A stretch of DNA of 64,000 nt from Burkholderiaceae bacterium (GCA_004214155.1 SGYQ01000009.1:1-64000); one strand, 5' to 3'; positions 28,586-36,011 are shown, counted from the first letter of the stretch. Program-made: numbers and translations. Notes: generated from the letters alone by a model not told the origin.

Positions 28586-29114
28586 AATTTCTCCCTGAAA
28601 CTCTATTAACACTGTGAATCTTTTTGGACCTATCATTAGAGTTTGGCAACCGTTCAGTTCCTCTTAGTTGGATCATCATCTTTCCTTGCTTCTTCATGTT
28701 ATACAATTTTTTCAGCTGATTGATTGATTCGTGAGAATTCATGTATGAAAACATTATTACTATTCCCATACCCAGCAAAAACGCTATTGCAAATCAACAA
28801 AACTGTCTATTTATTTTTTCGCCAATACGAAAATTACTTTTACAAGTGTTTCGAAAATTATGGTACTCAATAATAGCAACTATTCCTTATTTTTTACTTA
28901 TGAATGCAACCAACTGGCGAGGGAAATTACTCAATCAGTGTAATTGATTTTTTCTCTGTCATGATCTCAGGTTAGCTATTTGTTTAAGGAATAGTGGATA
29001 TTCTGGTTTATTGACATACTCAAGTAACAAGTTTTCCGCTCGATTAAAATTTCGTATACAATGTTCAGCATACGGTTTAAATAAAAAAGTAAGAGGCATA
29101 AAGTTTTTAAAGGA
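28586..29114. other. Intergenic stretch before tRNA-Asn, no clear gene
   Basis: About 530 AT-rich bases. Open frames of 60-70 codons exist on both strands (minus 28575-28778, plus 28741-28947), but they lack good ribosome sites and recognisable content. This is the left edge of the accessory region that follows. Confidence 0.5.
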
Positions 29115-29190
29115 TCCCCGATAGCTCAGTCGGTAGAGCGACGGACTGTTAATCCGCAGGTCCCTGGTTCGAGCCCAGGTCGGGGAGCCA
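29115..29190 (+). tRNA. tRNA-Asn (GTT)
   Basis: A complete 76-base cloverleaf: acceptor TCCCCGA pairs with TCGGGGA at 29180-29186, D-arm GCTC...GAGC, anticodon arm ACGGA-CTGTTAA-TCCGC (one imperfect pair) with anticodon GTT, T-arm CCTGG-TTCGAGC-CCAGG, discriminator G and an encoded CCA. An antisense open frame over it is a translation artefact. Confidence 0.97.
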
Positions 29191-29320
29191 ATCCCTAAAA
29201 CGCCCTCAGAAAAATTCTCCTTTTTTACTGACAACCTAAATCTTTTTAGACAACCAATAGAAAACCAAACGTGTCATTTTTTTATGAAAATGAAAACGAG
29301 AAGTATTTAAAAGGATGAAC

Positions 29321-29560
29321 ATGATTAAGCGAGTATTAAGTATCGCTATTGCTGCAAGTTTGTTAAGTTCGTGTGCTGTTCTTACCGTCCAGGATGTTGG
29401 CGGAGGAAATTTTTATGTACAAAGAATTCTGCCTAATGGTGCAATCACAAGAGCACAAGAGTTTTGTGATGATCAGGGTAAAAGTTTTCTTGCAGAAAAA
29501 ATCGAGCCAGCTTCAATCATAGAGGGACGCAGTCCATCAATACTTTTTAAGTGCGTGTAA
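29321..29560 (+). CDS. Small lipoprotein of unknown function
   Basis: This 79-residue protein has a lipoprotein signal MIKRVLSIAIAASLLSSC, with a lipobox LSSC at 15-18 and lipidation expected at Cys18. The mature part is about 60 residues with two further cysteines (FCDDQG and the penultimate residue). The start is taken as ATG 29321, six bases after AAAAGG; an ATG at 29315 lies in that ribosome site. Family not recognised. It follows tRNA-Asn directly. Confidence 0.65.
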   Translation: MIKRVLSIAIAASLLSSCAVLTVQDVGGGNFYVQRILPNGAITRAQEFCDDQGKSFLAEKIEPASIIEGRSPSILFKCV

Positions 29561-29601
29561 TTTTCGAAATTCCTTCAGACAAACAATTTGGAAACCTTGC
29601 T

Positions 29602-29814
29602 CTAAGAACGTCCCTCAGAAGACTCTAAAATTTGCTGCTGGTTGGATACAACAATTTGTACGACTCCAATTAATACACCAATAAACACGATACAAACCAA
29701 TATTCCAACTGCAATCAAAACAATCAGTTTGAGTTTTTTCTGATCTGCCTCAAATGCATGCTTTTCGCGCAAGCCTAAAAAAGACCAAAGAACCGCTTTC
29801 AAATAACGAAACAT
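29602..29814 (-). CDS. DUF2970 family small membrane protein
   Basis: This 70-residue protein matches the DUF2970 pattern: an N-terminal YLKAVLWSFLGLREK helix, an acidic/basic linker ADQKKLK, and one C-terminal membrane helix (about 33-58). In other proteobacteria such genes often sit near cytochrome c oxidase clusters, but none is seen here. The start 29814 is chosen after GAGAG. It is the third gene of a probable small operon with the two genes upstream. Confidence 0.65.
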   Translation of the reverse strand: MFRYLKAVLWSFLGLREKHAFEADQKKLKLIVLIAVGILVCIVFIGVLIGVVQIVVSNQQQILESSEGRS

Positions 29815-29864
29815 ATCATCTCTCAAAAAATACATTCTAAGACTCTACACTTTAACGCAATACA

Positions 29865-29978
29865 CTATTTCACTAGAAGATAAAGCAAAGCAAGTACAAT
29901 CAGTAGGAAAAATACAGGAACTGTGAACTTTAATAAATTCGATACAAACTGCTCCAGTTCTGTTTGGGAATCTGACAT
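29865..29978 (-). CDS. 37-residue single-pass membrane peptide
   Basis: A short frame from ATG 29978 to TAG at 29865 encodes a hydrophilic start MSDSQTELEQF followed by one strong transmembrane helix (about 18-36, TVPVFFLLIVLALLYLLV) and a terminal Lys. It starts three bases after the stop of the 75-residue gene and 50 bases before the DUF2970 gene, suggesting one transcript. No clear ribosome site, so coupling is assumed. Confidence 0.45.
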   Translation of the reverse strand: MSDSQTELEQFVSNLLKFTVPVFFLLIVLALLYLLVK

Positions 29979-29981
29979 CGA

Positions 29982-30209
29982 TTACAGAAATGGAAAATCA
30001 GCAATCGGTGCGTGTAACGATCGAGTTGTATTGTGTAAGTTTTTCAATTTTTCTATCATATCCTTGTGATATGGTGTTAACTCCTGATCGAATGGCTGCC
30101 AACTCTTTGTATCAATGGAGCCATCTTGAAAAATGTGCGCATAAAAAAGGAACTCTCCTACGATACAGTAGGCCCTTTTGCTTTCATCGTCTCGGATTAC
30201 AATATCCAT
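29982..30209 (-). CDS. 75-residue protein of unknown function
   Basis: This short soluble protein begins MDIVIRDDESKRAYCIVGEF and is rich in acidic and aromatic residues, with no signal or membrane segment. Composition looks like a genuine folded or partner protein rather than noise, and its position directly upstream of the 37-residue membrane peptide supports it. No ribosome site is obvious. I do not recognise a family. Confidence 0.45.
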   Translation of the reverse strand: MDIVIRDDESKRAYCIVGEFLFYAHIFQDGSIDTKSWQPFDQELTPYHKDMIEKLKNLHNTTRSLHAPIADFPFL

Positions 30210-30405
30210 AGCAAATCGTTGTTCTCAAAAGATCATTATGTTAGTCTCGAAGTGCATATCATAATCAAAAACAGTACTTGTTGGTAGTCTCTGTTTTCAT
30301 CTCTGGTGATCGCTGCAGTTTTCTTTGCCTGGTTTTGCAAATTCAAAGAATTCCAAATTTTGTAGATTTATTTATTGAACCCTTGAAATCTAGGATAATC
30401 GAAAG

Positions 30406-30576
30406 ATGGAAGACATATTGTTTTGGATATTTGTAGGATTTCTTCTTTTTGGATGTTTTCTGTACTTTCAAATACGAAAAGATGCTCTGTGGTTGGTTAG
30501 TGGATTAGGTGTGAGTATTTGCTTAGTTCTTATTGTGATTATTACAAGTTCGATAAATTACTGGTTTCTTACATAA
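30406..30576 (+). CDS. 56-residue two-helix membrane protein
   Basis: ATG 30406 opens a frame coding MEDILFWIFVGFLLFGCFL (helix 1, about 3-20), a charged turn QIRKDAL and a second helix (about 29-48). The layout is an alpha-helical hairpin of the inner membrane. A GAAAG stretch just upstream may serve as ribosome site. It ends eight bases before the next gene, which argues that it is real. Confidence 0.45.
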   Translation: MEDILFWIFVGFLLFGCFLYFQIRKDALWLVSGLGVSICLVLIVIITSSINYWFLT

Positions 30577-30584
30577 AGGAAAAA

Positions 30585-31046
30585 ATGATTTGTAAGGAAA
30601 ATTTACCTGCTACCAAATGCAAAGAGCATAGAAAAAACAGCTTAGGATTTTTAATGGTTTTGCTTTCGTGTATGCAAGCTTATGCAGATACATATTACTG
30701 CACGCAAACTGCTAAGGTTCTTATAGAGCCAAATAATAAAGTAAAAAAATATTATAAATTTGATGACATTTATAAACTAACAATTCACAAAAAAGAAAAT
30801 ACCCTGATTTTTGCATCTCTAGAGGATTTAAATGCTACAAAAGATGTATCGGAGTTTACGATTTCTCTGATAAGTCAATCTGACGAGCAAATCTTTGCAC
30901 GCTTTCAAACCAAAGAGTTACTAACCGATATGAAAATCAATTTTTATCCAAGTGCTTCTGTTGATTCGAAACTCGTTCGCACGATATCCAATGAAACGTA
31001 TACGTTTGTGGAGTATTTTCAATGTACCAAAGAAGAGAAGTATTAA
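30585..31046 (+). CDS. Secreted protein of unknown function
   Basis: This 153-residue protein starts at ATG 30585 behind an AAAGGAAAAA ribosome site. A long positively charged n-region (to about residue 19) precedes a signal core LGFLMVLLSCMQAYA, with likely cleavage before DTYYC. The mature protein begins with a YYCTQ segment and ends FQCTKEEKY, so an N- to C-terminal disulfide is plausible. Beta-rich pattern, no known family. It is framed by two tiny membrane protein genes on the same strand. Confidence 0.6.
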   Translation: MICKENLPATKCKEHRKNSLGFLMVLLSCMQAYADTYYCTQTAKVLIEPNNKVKKYYKFDDIYKLTIHKKENTLIFASLEDLNATKDVSEFTISLISQSDEQIFARFQTKELLTDMKINFYPSASVDSKLVRTISNETYTFVEYFQCTKEEKY

Positions 31047-31062
31047 TCTTAAGGAATAGGAT

Positions 31063-31203
31063 ATGGCAATAGTTCTAGGAATCTCGTTAGTATTATTTGT
31101 GTTGTTTTTTATATTTGTAAAAAGAAAGTTTAATTTTTTGATTCTTTCGACTACTCCCTTTTTTATTATTTATCGATTTCTGAAAAAGTTTTTAAAGAAA
31201 TAA
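31063..31203 (+). CDS. 46-residue membrane peptide
   Basis: ATG 31063 follows AAGGAATAGG and opens 46 codons: a first membrane helix MAIVLGISLVLFVLFFIFV, a basic KRKFNF turn, a second hydrophobic stretch and a lysine-rich end RFLKKFLKK. It lies 16 bases after the secreted protein gene. Function unknown. Confidence 0.45.
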   Translation: MAIVLGISLVLFVLFFIFVKRKFNFLILSTTPFFIIYRFLKKFLKK

Positions 31204-31292
31204 ACATCCTAATTGTCCCAGAATTTTGGCAACTTGTTCTGTTAAGACTTTCATTATCGATTAGTACTTATGACTAGCTCCAGTAAACGGCA

Positions 31293-31687
31293 TTAGGGAA
31301 AATAAAAATAACGAAAAAGTAAAACTGTGCTGAGCCCAAGTGTCGAGCCCAATGTTATAACGGTCCCAGCTAAACGAAATAACACATTTTTTTCCATAAA
31401 ACCGAAACACACACCGTGTAAAATCTACCCAGTAAAAACACCCCTCCGTAATAGTGTAATGCAAGTGATTAATAACCGGTTTGTTCTGCAACAAACATTA
31501 ACAAAAAAAACATAGGAGCGTATTCAATTAGATTTCCATGATCTCGAATCGCTCGATTTAGTGCATTCTCACCTTTGTATCCAAATGTAAACCACGCAAA
31601 TACAGGACTTCCTCGCAGGGGAATGACCCTTACGGAAAGAATTACTAAGAGTATTGATGTTAATGCAGCATATAGTACAGTTGCCAT
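31293..31687 (-). pseudogene. MAPEG-family protein, broken by a stop and a frameshift
   Basis: The intact N-terminal part (72 residues from ATG 31687, behind AGAGGAATAAT) reads as a MAPEG membrane protein related to microsomal glutathione transferases: RVIPLRG, then ALNRAIRDHGNLIEYAPMFF. A TAA at 31469-31471 interrupts it right after AEQTGY. Reading on in the same frame gives GGVFLLGR, and a second lesion near 31415-31428 then moves the frame to ILHGVCFGFMEKNVLFRLAG, the expected MAPEG C-terminal half, ending at 31293. Two independent lesions make it a pseudogene. Confidence 0.75.
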
Positions 31688-31791
31688 ATTATTCCTCTGA
31701 TAATTGTGATTAATATTGAAAAGCCTTATATAGTTTGGCAATATGATCGTTGCTTTAATATTACAAAGAATTAGATTTGAAGGATTAAATT

Positions 31792-31926
31792 ATGAGTAAT
31801 GAAGAAGATAAAGAAGAAAAAAAAGAAACAATATTTGATAAGTTTTATAATAACAGATGGTATTGGATTGGTTTAATGTTGGTTGTTACTATTGCATTAG
31901 AATTACAATTCGGATCGATGAATTAA
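31792..31926 (+). CDS. 44-residue membrane peptide upstream of yggT
   Basis: ATG 31792 is preceded by AAGGA at a good distance. The product has a highly charged start (EEDKEEKKETI), then RWYWIGLMLVVTIALELQF as one membrane helix. It lies 22 bases before the YggT gene and may be co-transcribed. Family not recognised. Confidence 0.5.
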   Translation: MSNEEDKEEKKETIFDKFYNNRWYWIGLMLVVTIALELQFGSMN

Positions 31927-31948
31927 CTTAAACAAAAAAAATTTTAGA

Positions 31949-32230
31949 ATGAACTCTTTTTTATATTTAATTATTCAAATTATAAACTTATTTGAAATTG
32001 TTCTTATAGTTTATATAATTCTTACCTGGCTTGTTAATTTTAATATAATTAATACTGATAATCGGTTTGCTTATACCATCCTGGATGGGTTATGTCGATT
32101 ATGTGAACCAAGTTTAAATTTTGTGAGAAGATACCTACCTGCTTTTGGTGGAATAGATTTATCACCAATAGTTGTTTTTCTAGGTTTGTGGTTTATTAAA
32201 AGTTTATTAATTGAGTATTGGCCTAAATAA
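31949..32230 (+). CDS. YggT family integral membrane protein (short, alphaproteobacterial type)
   Basis: This 93-residue YggT protein has two membrane segments and the family block NTDNRFAYTILDGLCRL with CEPSLNFVRRYLP and GGIDLSP. Short single-repeat YggT proteins with an NT-x-NRF motif are typical of Alphaproteobacteria; gammaproteobacterial YggT proteins are usually about 190 residues with two repeats. This suggests horizontal acquisition along with the preceding small gene. Family function is uncertain (linked with cell division and osmotic tolerance in some lineages). Confidence 0.75.
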   Translation: MNSFLYLIIQIINLFEIVLIVYIILTWLVNFNIINTDNRFAYTILDGLCRLCEPSLNFVRRYLPAFGGIDLSPIVVFLGLWFIKSLLIEYWPK

Positions 32231-32685
32231 TCAATTTACATATATTAGATGAAAAAAAAGATTAGTGTTTACGTTATTTTCATTCTTAGCTACTATCACA
32301 ATTAAATACTATTTTAAAAAATCAGTTTAATCATTAGTTCATTAAAGGGATACTTTTTAATAATTCCTCCTTCTCATGAAAAGGTAAGGTACCATCACAA
32401 CCAAAAACACACGGCATAACCCCTCCCCCCTATGTTATGGGCTAGATATTAAGTTATTTTTGGCTATTTTGGTACAGAGATATGGTACAAAACTAAATTT
32501 AGTGAACTTATAAACTGTTGATTTAAAATAGAAATTTAGCAATTTTTAGACTGGCGGAGAGAGCCGCATTCGAACTGAGCACTTAACTCATTGATTCTAT
32601 AAAAAATCTGAATCACTTTTTTTGGCGTTACTCACACTGTTACTCACACATAAACCTGCAAAAAAAAATTTAACAAAAAATAAAC
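32231..32685. other. Non-coding stretch with a tRNA-like scar
   Basis: About 455 AT-rich bases without a supported gene. It contains a weak inverted repeat (CATAAC...GTTATG, about 32413-32438), a C-rich run, and the tRNA-Ser-like 3' end listed separately. No integrase gene is left. Confidence 0.45.
32552..32575 (-). repeat. Degenerate tRNA-Ser-like 3' end (possible attachment-site remnant)
   Basis: On the minus strand GTTCGAAT is followed by GCGGC, TCTCTCC, G and CCA. This is the exact spacing of a tRNA T-loop, T-stem 3' strand, acceptor 3' strand, discriminator and CCA, and the acceptor matches the end of tRNA-Ser genes. The 5' part of a tRNA is missing and the T-stem is damaged, so it is not a functional tRNA. 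Such 3' ends are left by integrative elements at att sites. Confidence 0.4.
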
Positions 32686-33456
32686 TTATGGAGTTGCTCT
32701 GAAAATTTCATACTTTAGCTCACCTCTTTTGTCACAATCTGTTATCCTGGGCCACACAAAATCCACTCCCTTTAAAACGATTCCAGCATGATGTAAATCC
32801 GCGTATTTTTTACTTTCCGTAAACATATGGCCAACAGATAACAAGTAAAATTCCTTCACGGGTATTAAACGTTCCTGTGCACTGAATTTCTTCTGCCCTT
32901 CTTCAGTAAAACTCAATCTTCCTTCATATCGAAGATGAAAATAATGAAACAGTTCTCTCGTTTCTACCCTACTAATCCATTCTTCTGAACTTCCCCAAAA
33001 ACCCAAACAATGAAATATCTCATGTAAAAGTACTCCGTAAAAATCAACTTCCCCAGTAGGAACTTTCACCTGTTGATTTGAACCTGGAAACGGTTCGAAC
33101 CAAAATAAATCTCCATAATTTCTTGGAAGGTTATCGCTTCCCAAATAAAGAAAGCACCCGATTTCTGCATCGCCACTTACTGGATCTATTCCTGAGATTG
33201 CCTCAGCCAGCGTATTGTTTGTCCAACCGGTTCCATTCCAGGATTGAGAACCTAAGGCCGGAGCTAATCCGTTGACATCTGACCATGTCAATTCAGAGTT
33301 CGGTAACACTCATACTTCTAAATCAAGGGTGCCTCTCCAAGAAATATAATCTCCCATATGTAGCACAACAGATTCAGCAATTTGGGCGATGGATTGTTCC
33401 AGACCAGTAGCAATTAAATTGGATTGATCCGTTACGGAAATGGTGTAGTTGTTCAT
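32686..33456 (-). pseudogene. HExxH zinc-protease-like protein interrupted by TGA
   Basis: A continuous frame from ATG 33456 to 32686 (256 codons) is interrupted only by TGA at 33310-33312, codon 49. The downstream part carries LLHEIFHCLGFWG, a metzincin-like HExxHxxGxx zinc site, preceded by DFYGV as in secreted metalloproteases. The segments on both sides of the TGA read as one protein (ISWRGTLDLEV, stop, then VLPNSELTWSDVNG). A GTG just after the TGA could start a shorter product, but no ribosome site is evident. Recently inactivated gene or reading error; no signal peptide is visible. Confidence 0.6.
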
Positions 33457-33595
33457 TGGTGTTTTGTTGCCAATTGTATTGTTAATTTCTGTACGTTACT
33501 TTAGCAAAAAAGTTTTCCTATATCTAATCTATATCCATAAATAGTGAGAAATCAAAATCAAAATGCCACACAGTAAGGAACCCGAAAAAGTCCTA

Positions 33596-33949
33596 TCATT
33601 TCTCAAATGCCATGGTAATTAACTTTAATAAATACCCATAAAAAATGGTTAGCATTGCTACAGCTAAAGCAGGGCCCATCTTATCCATATCGCCCCATAC
33701 ATCAAACCTATTACCTGCGATTGCTATCAAACCAATAAGCGTTCCGAGCCAACCGAAATACACTGCACCATTTCCAAGATTCTTTATCCAATCGTTCCTA
33801 CTCGATTTTAAAAAACTTTATCCAGTTGCCCCACCTAAAACAAATAAGATACTGTGGATATTATTGAAGAGCTGAAAACCAACGATTGATACAGATCCAA
33901 AAATTATGAAAATAACAATAAGAAGACCTACAAGTTTTTGTATCTTCAT
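33596..33949 (-). pseudogene. MotA/TolQ/ExbB-like membrane protein interrupted by TAA
   Basis: From ATG 33949 the frame reads an N-terminal membrane helix LVGLLIVIFIIFGSVSIV and ILFVLGGATG, then meets TAA at 33818-33820 (codon 44), then continues with WLGTLIGLIAIAGN and KMGPALAVAMLTIFYGYLLK to a TGA at 33596. The last segments match the proton-channel family shared by MotA, TolQ and ExbB (the G-x-LGT-x-xGL and GPALAVALLTT-x-YG pattern). It starts eight bases after the HIT gene. Likely a single nonsense mutation in a short, 117-residue protein. Confidence 0.6.
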
Positions 33950-33957
33950 TTTTGTAT

Positions 33958-34383
33958 TTACAAGCTTTCCGATTTCAAAAGGTCCTGCATCTTGTAATCT
34001 CCTTTGCCACTTATTACATGTCTTACCCCTCCCCTAGGATTTTTCACATCTCCTTTTCTTCTAGGAATGAGATGTACATGACAATGAAAAACCGTTTGGC
34101 CGGCAACCTCTCCACAATTTACTCCAATGTTGTATCCCTCTATGGAAGTATCCTCACTGAGTCTTTCCTTTTCTTCAAGAATTAACTCGTGTATTGCAGT
34201 ACTCTCTGACTTTTCGAGTACAAAATAATCTTTCACATGTCTTTTAGGAATGATTAATCTATGTCCTTTTGTAACAGGATACTTATCAGGAATCACATAA
34301 GCTAATGTGTTTTGATTGGTTATCCTAGATGAATCTATTTCGCAAAACGTGCAACCAACCCCATGCTCTTTCATCGTATTCAT
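33958..34383 (-). CDS. HIT family (histidine triad) hydrolase
   Basis: This 141-residue protein has the catalytic histidine triad at His100, His102 and His104 (HCHVHLIPR) and the preceding block GYNIGVNCGEVAGQTVF. Close relatives hydrolyse dinucleoside polyphosphates such as Ap4A or adenylated adducts. Cysteines CTFC near the start may bind zinc, as in many bacterial HIT proteins. No clear ribosome site precedes ATG 34383 (or 34374); a strong one lies further up before a disrupted reading frame, so translation may be reinitiated. Confidence 0.82.
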   Translation of the reverse strand: MNTMKEHGVGCTFCEIDSSRITNQNTLAYVIPDKYPVTKGHRLIIPKRHVKDYFVLEKSESTAIHELILEEKERLSEDTSIEGYNIGVNCGEVAGQTVFHCHVHLIPRRKGDVKNPRGGVRHVISGKGDYKMQDLLKSESL

Positions 34384-34452
34384 CGAATTCGTGTTTTGGT
34401 ATTTCTAAATCATACCACCTTTATCTTCTTCGTTATTTTCCTGTTTTGTCAT
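34325..34452 (-). pseudogene. Possible frame-disrupted small gene overlapping the HIT start
   Basis: A strong ribosome site (GAAGGAGAC) precedes ATG 34452. The frame gives only MTKQENNEEDKGGMI and stops at TAG 34405-34407. In another frame the DNA encodes RWYDLEIPKHEFDEYDERAW and continues to a TAG at 34325-34327, a protein-like sequence that would join to the first part if one A were added to the AAA near 34420. This looks like a short gene (about 42 residues) broken by an indel or using frameshifting. Support is limited to pattern. Confidence 0.3.
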
Positions 34453-34626
34453 GTCTCCTTCAAAAACCAAAATCAGCCGCTCTCAGATTTTCCTTACAAA
34501 CTTTTATGAGATATTTCGCAGAAACTTTGCCTTCAATATAGGGTCTTAAAATAACTAAAATAAAAAACGTTTCCTACTATTGACGATTTTTATTATTATT
34601 TAGGTATAAACACTTAAAGGATACTC

Positions 34627-34959
34627 ATGGACATAACACTTACAACTGGTCAGATTGCAAATTGTTGGAATGATTTCGAGAAAATTACGACTACGGATCT
34701 GAAACAAAACTCAAAGGATTTTTACGACATACCTGTAAGTGTAATTGTAAAGAGAAGAAGTAATAATCAACCCGTAGACCATTTGCCTATTGAAAATATT
34801 GCCATGAGTAAAGATGGAAGAGAAATCTGGTTTGAGTGTTATGTCAATGATGAGCAGATGGTTGAAAAAGAGCCAAAAGTAAAAGAGCATCTTGATAGCG
34901 CAGAAGAAAAATATATTAACCTTTCAGGTAAGCTCAATGAGAAAATTAATAAAAATTAA
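34627..34959 (+). CDS. 110-residue cytoplasmic protein of unknown function
   Basis: Starts at ATG behind TTAAAGGA. The sequence has no signal or membrane segment, a beta-rich middle (DIPVSVIVKRRSNNQPVDHL, EIWFECYVNDEQM) and a charged helical tail. I do not recognise a family. The ribosome site and codon pattern make it a likely gene. It stands 44 bases before another small gene on the same strand. Confidence 0.6.
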   Translation: MDITLTTGQIANCWNDFEKITTTDLKQNSKDFYDIPVSVIVKRRSNNQPVDHLPIENIAMSKDGREIWFECYVNDEQMVEKEPKVKEHLDSAEEKYINLSGKLNEKINKN

Positions 34960-35002
34960 TTCGCATTTTGAAATACCAAAGCATAAACAATAAGGAATCC
35001 AA

Positions 35003-35188
35003 ATGTTTCATTTTATTATTCCGCTAATCAAGGGTCGTTTGATCGGGGCTGTCATCAATAGAATTCTGCCGAGATTGTTTCCTGTTGTTCTTGGGGTTTT
35101 GAAAAAACAAAAGCCCAAAAAACAAAACCAATCGTTTTCCGAGAAACAAAAAGATACAATTGATGTGCAAGTCAGGGAAAAGAAATAG
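35003..35188 (+). CDS. 61-residue basic membrane-associated protein
   Basis: ATG follows AAGGAATCCAA. The N-terminal half is hydrophobic/amphipathic (FHFIIPLIKGRLIGAVI, then LPRLFPVVLGVL) and the C-terminal half is strongly charged (KKQKPKKQNQSF...REKK). It is probably peripheral to the inner membrane. Function unknown; probably co-transcribed with the upstream gene. Confidence 0.5.
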   Translation: MFHFIIPLIKGRLIGAVINRILPRLFPVVLGVLKKQKPKKQNQSFSEKQKDTIDVQVREKK

Positions 35189-35403
35189 ATTTTCCGTATC
35201 TACTCTTGTCTTACTAGAATTCCTTTAGAGATATTCCTTATCGATTGATCTGACGAATGATAGAATCAACTTCTCGAATTTTTTCCCACAGATTTTTTAA
35301 CAACGTAAATAGTTTCATGTAGTTTCTAGCATCAAAAGCAAGAAAGGAAAAGAAAAAGAAAATTAGAACCTACGCAATTCGGTAACAATTTTTCCCTGCT
35401 TTG

Positions 35404-35589
35404 TTACATATACTTTCTTCTTTTTATGCACTTTCCTTTCACAAAAATTTCTCGTTGCGGTTTGCACGAAACTGTAACTCCATCCTTTTCCGTCAATCTC
35501 TTCTCGCTTTTGTCACTTTCTTTGCCATAATTTAATGCGCATGAAGAAAGCAAAAATGAAAATACAATAAAAAGAACAAGCCTTTTCAT
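35404..35589 (-). CDS. Small lipoprotein of unknown function
   Basis: A 61-residue lipoprotein starting MKRLVLFIVFSFLLSSC, with lipobox LSSC and lipidation at Cys17. The mature part is charged and contains two more cysteines (VSCKPQ, KGKCIKRR). The start at 35589 fits the signal peptide; the upstream frame to 35613 adds eight residues only. It follows the surface-adhesin-E-like gene with one base between, so an operon is likely. Confidence 0.6.
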   Translation of the reverse strand: MKRLVLFIVFSFLLSSCALNYGKESDKSEKRLTEKDGVTVSCKPQREIFVKGKCIKRRKYM

Positions 35590-35590
35590 A

Positions 35591-36004
35591 TTACATCTTC
35601 TTTCCACAGACAAACCGCATTAATCGATATTCGATTGAATCTGGTGTTAGGCTCCTAATTTCGTTTAATGTGGACCCATAGTGGTTCCATACAGGAACTA
35701 AGCTTGTTATTTTTTTTCCTTTACCCATCGATTCACTAAAGTATACATAGCTTAACCAGGTTTGTTTTTCATTAGTACAATCAACTTTGTATTTACTCAC
35801 ATTCGAACGAGTGCCTAAAGTTGTTGTTTCCAAAAAATCCATGAGGCTCCAATAATAGAGAACGCCATTACCCTCTTCTATGTTGTCCATATCAACATAA
35901 TGAATATGCCCATTAGAGTCCTTTCCAAACTCTTGCCAATTATTGGCATGCGCACTAACGTAGAACAAAAAGATAATAGATAAAAAACAATTTTTCATAG
36001 GCAT
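35591..36004 (-). CDS. Surface-adhesin E-like secreted protein
   Basis: This 137-residue exported protein has a signal peptide (about 1-20, ending AHA) and the pattern W-x-x-F...HIHYVDMDNIEE...YYWSLMDF...KYKVDC seen in surface-adhesin E (PF16747-like) proteins, which are mostly uncharacterised envelope proteins. Cys near the C-terminus (RFVCGKKM) may bond to the VDC cysteine. A clear paralogue is encoded at 37243-37611 on the other strand. It sits in a three-gene minus-strand group with the secreted gene upstream and the lipoprotein downstream. Confidence 0.6.
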   Translation of the reverse strand: MPMKNCFLSIIFLFYVSAHANNWQEFGKDSNGHIHYVDMDNIEEGNGVLYYWSLMDFLETTTLGTRSNVSKYKVDCTNEKQTWLSYVYFSESMGKGKKITSLVPVWNHYGSTLNEIRSLTPDSIEYRLMRFVCGKKM

Positions 36005-36011
36005 TATAGGG

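Noticed and set aside
28575-28778. Minus-strand frame of up to 67 codons just upstream of the EamA transporter
   Set aside because: No ribosome site or family. It overlaps the transporter start, and the AGGGAG inside it is better explained as the transporter's ribosome site.
28741-28947. Plus-strand 68-codon frame
   Set aside because: Composition fits random AT-rich DNA and there is no convincing ribosome site.
28959-29234. Minus-strand open frame of 91 codons across tRNA-Asn
   Set aside because: Its middle is the antisense translation of the tRNA (GSPTWARTRDL...), a well-known artefact.
31261-31494. 77-codon minus-strand frame
   Set aside because: It is an out-of-frame fragment of the broken MAPEG gene; the family sequence lies in the other two frames.
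32400-32510. GGTAC-containing direct repeats and a weak CATAAC/GTTATG hairpin
   Set aside because: Repeats are short and imperfect and show no regular spacing. They could not be tied to an element, origin or terminator.
33310-33312. TGA in the protease-like gene read as selenocysteine
   Set aside because: No SECIS-like hairpin was seen after the TGA, the position is not a catalytic Cys, and nearby genes are broken by other stop codons.
33645-33875. 76-codon plus-strand frame
   Set aside because: It is the antisense of the broken MotA-like gene, whose protein family pattern is on the minus strand.
35244-35324. 26-codon minus-strand frame MKLFTLLKNLWEKIREVDSI...
   Set aside because: It has an amphipathic look but no ribosome site, and it is too short to support without conservation data.
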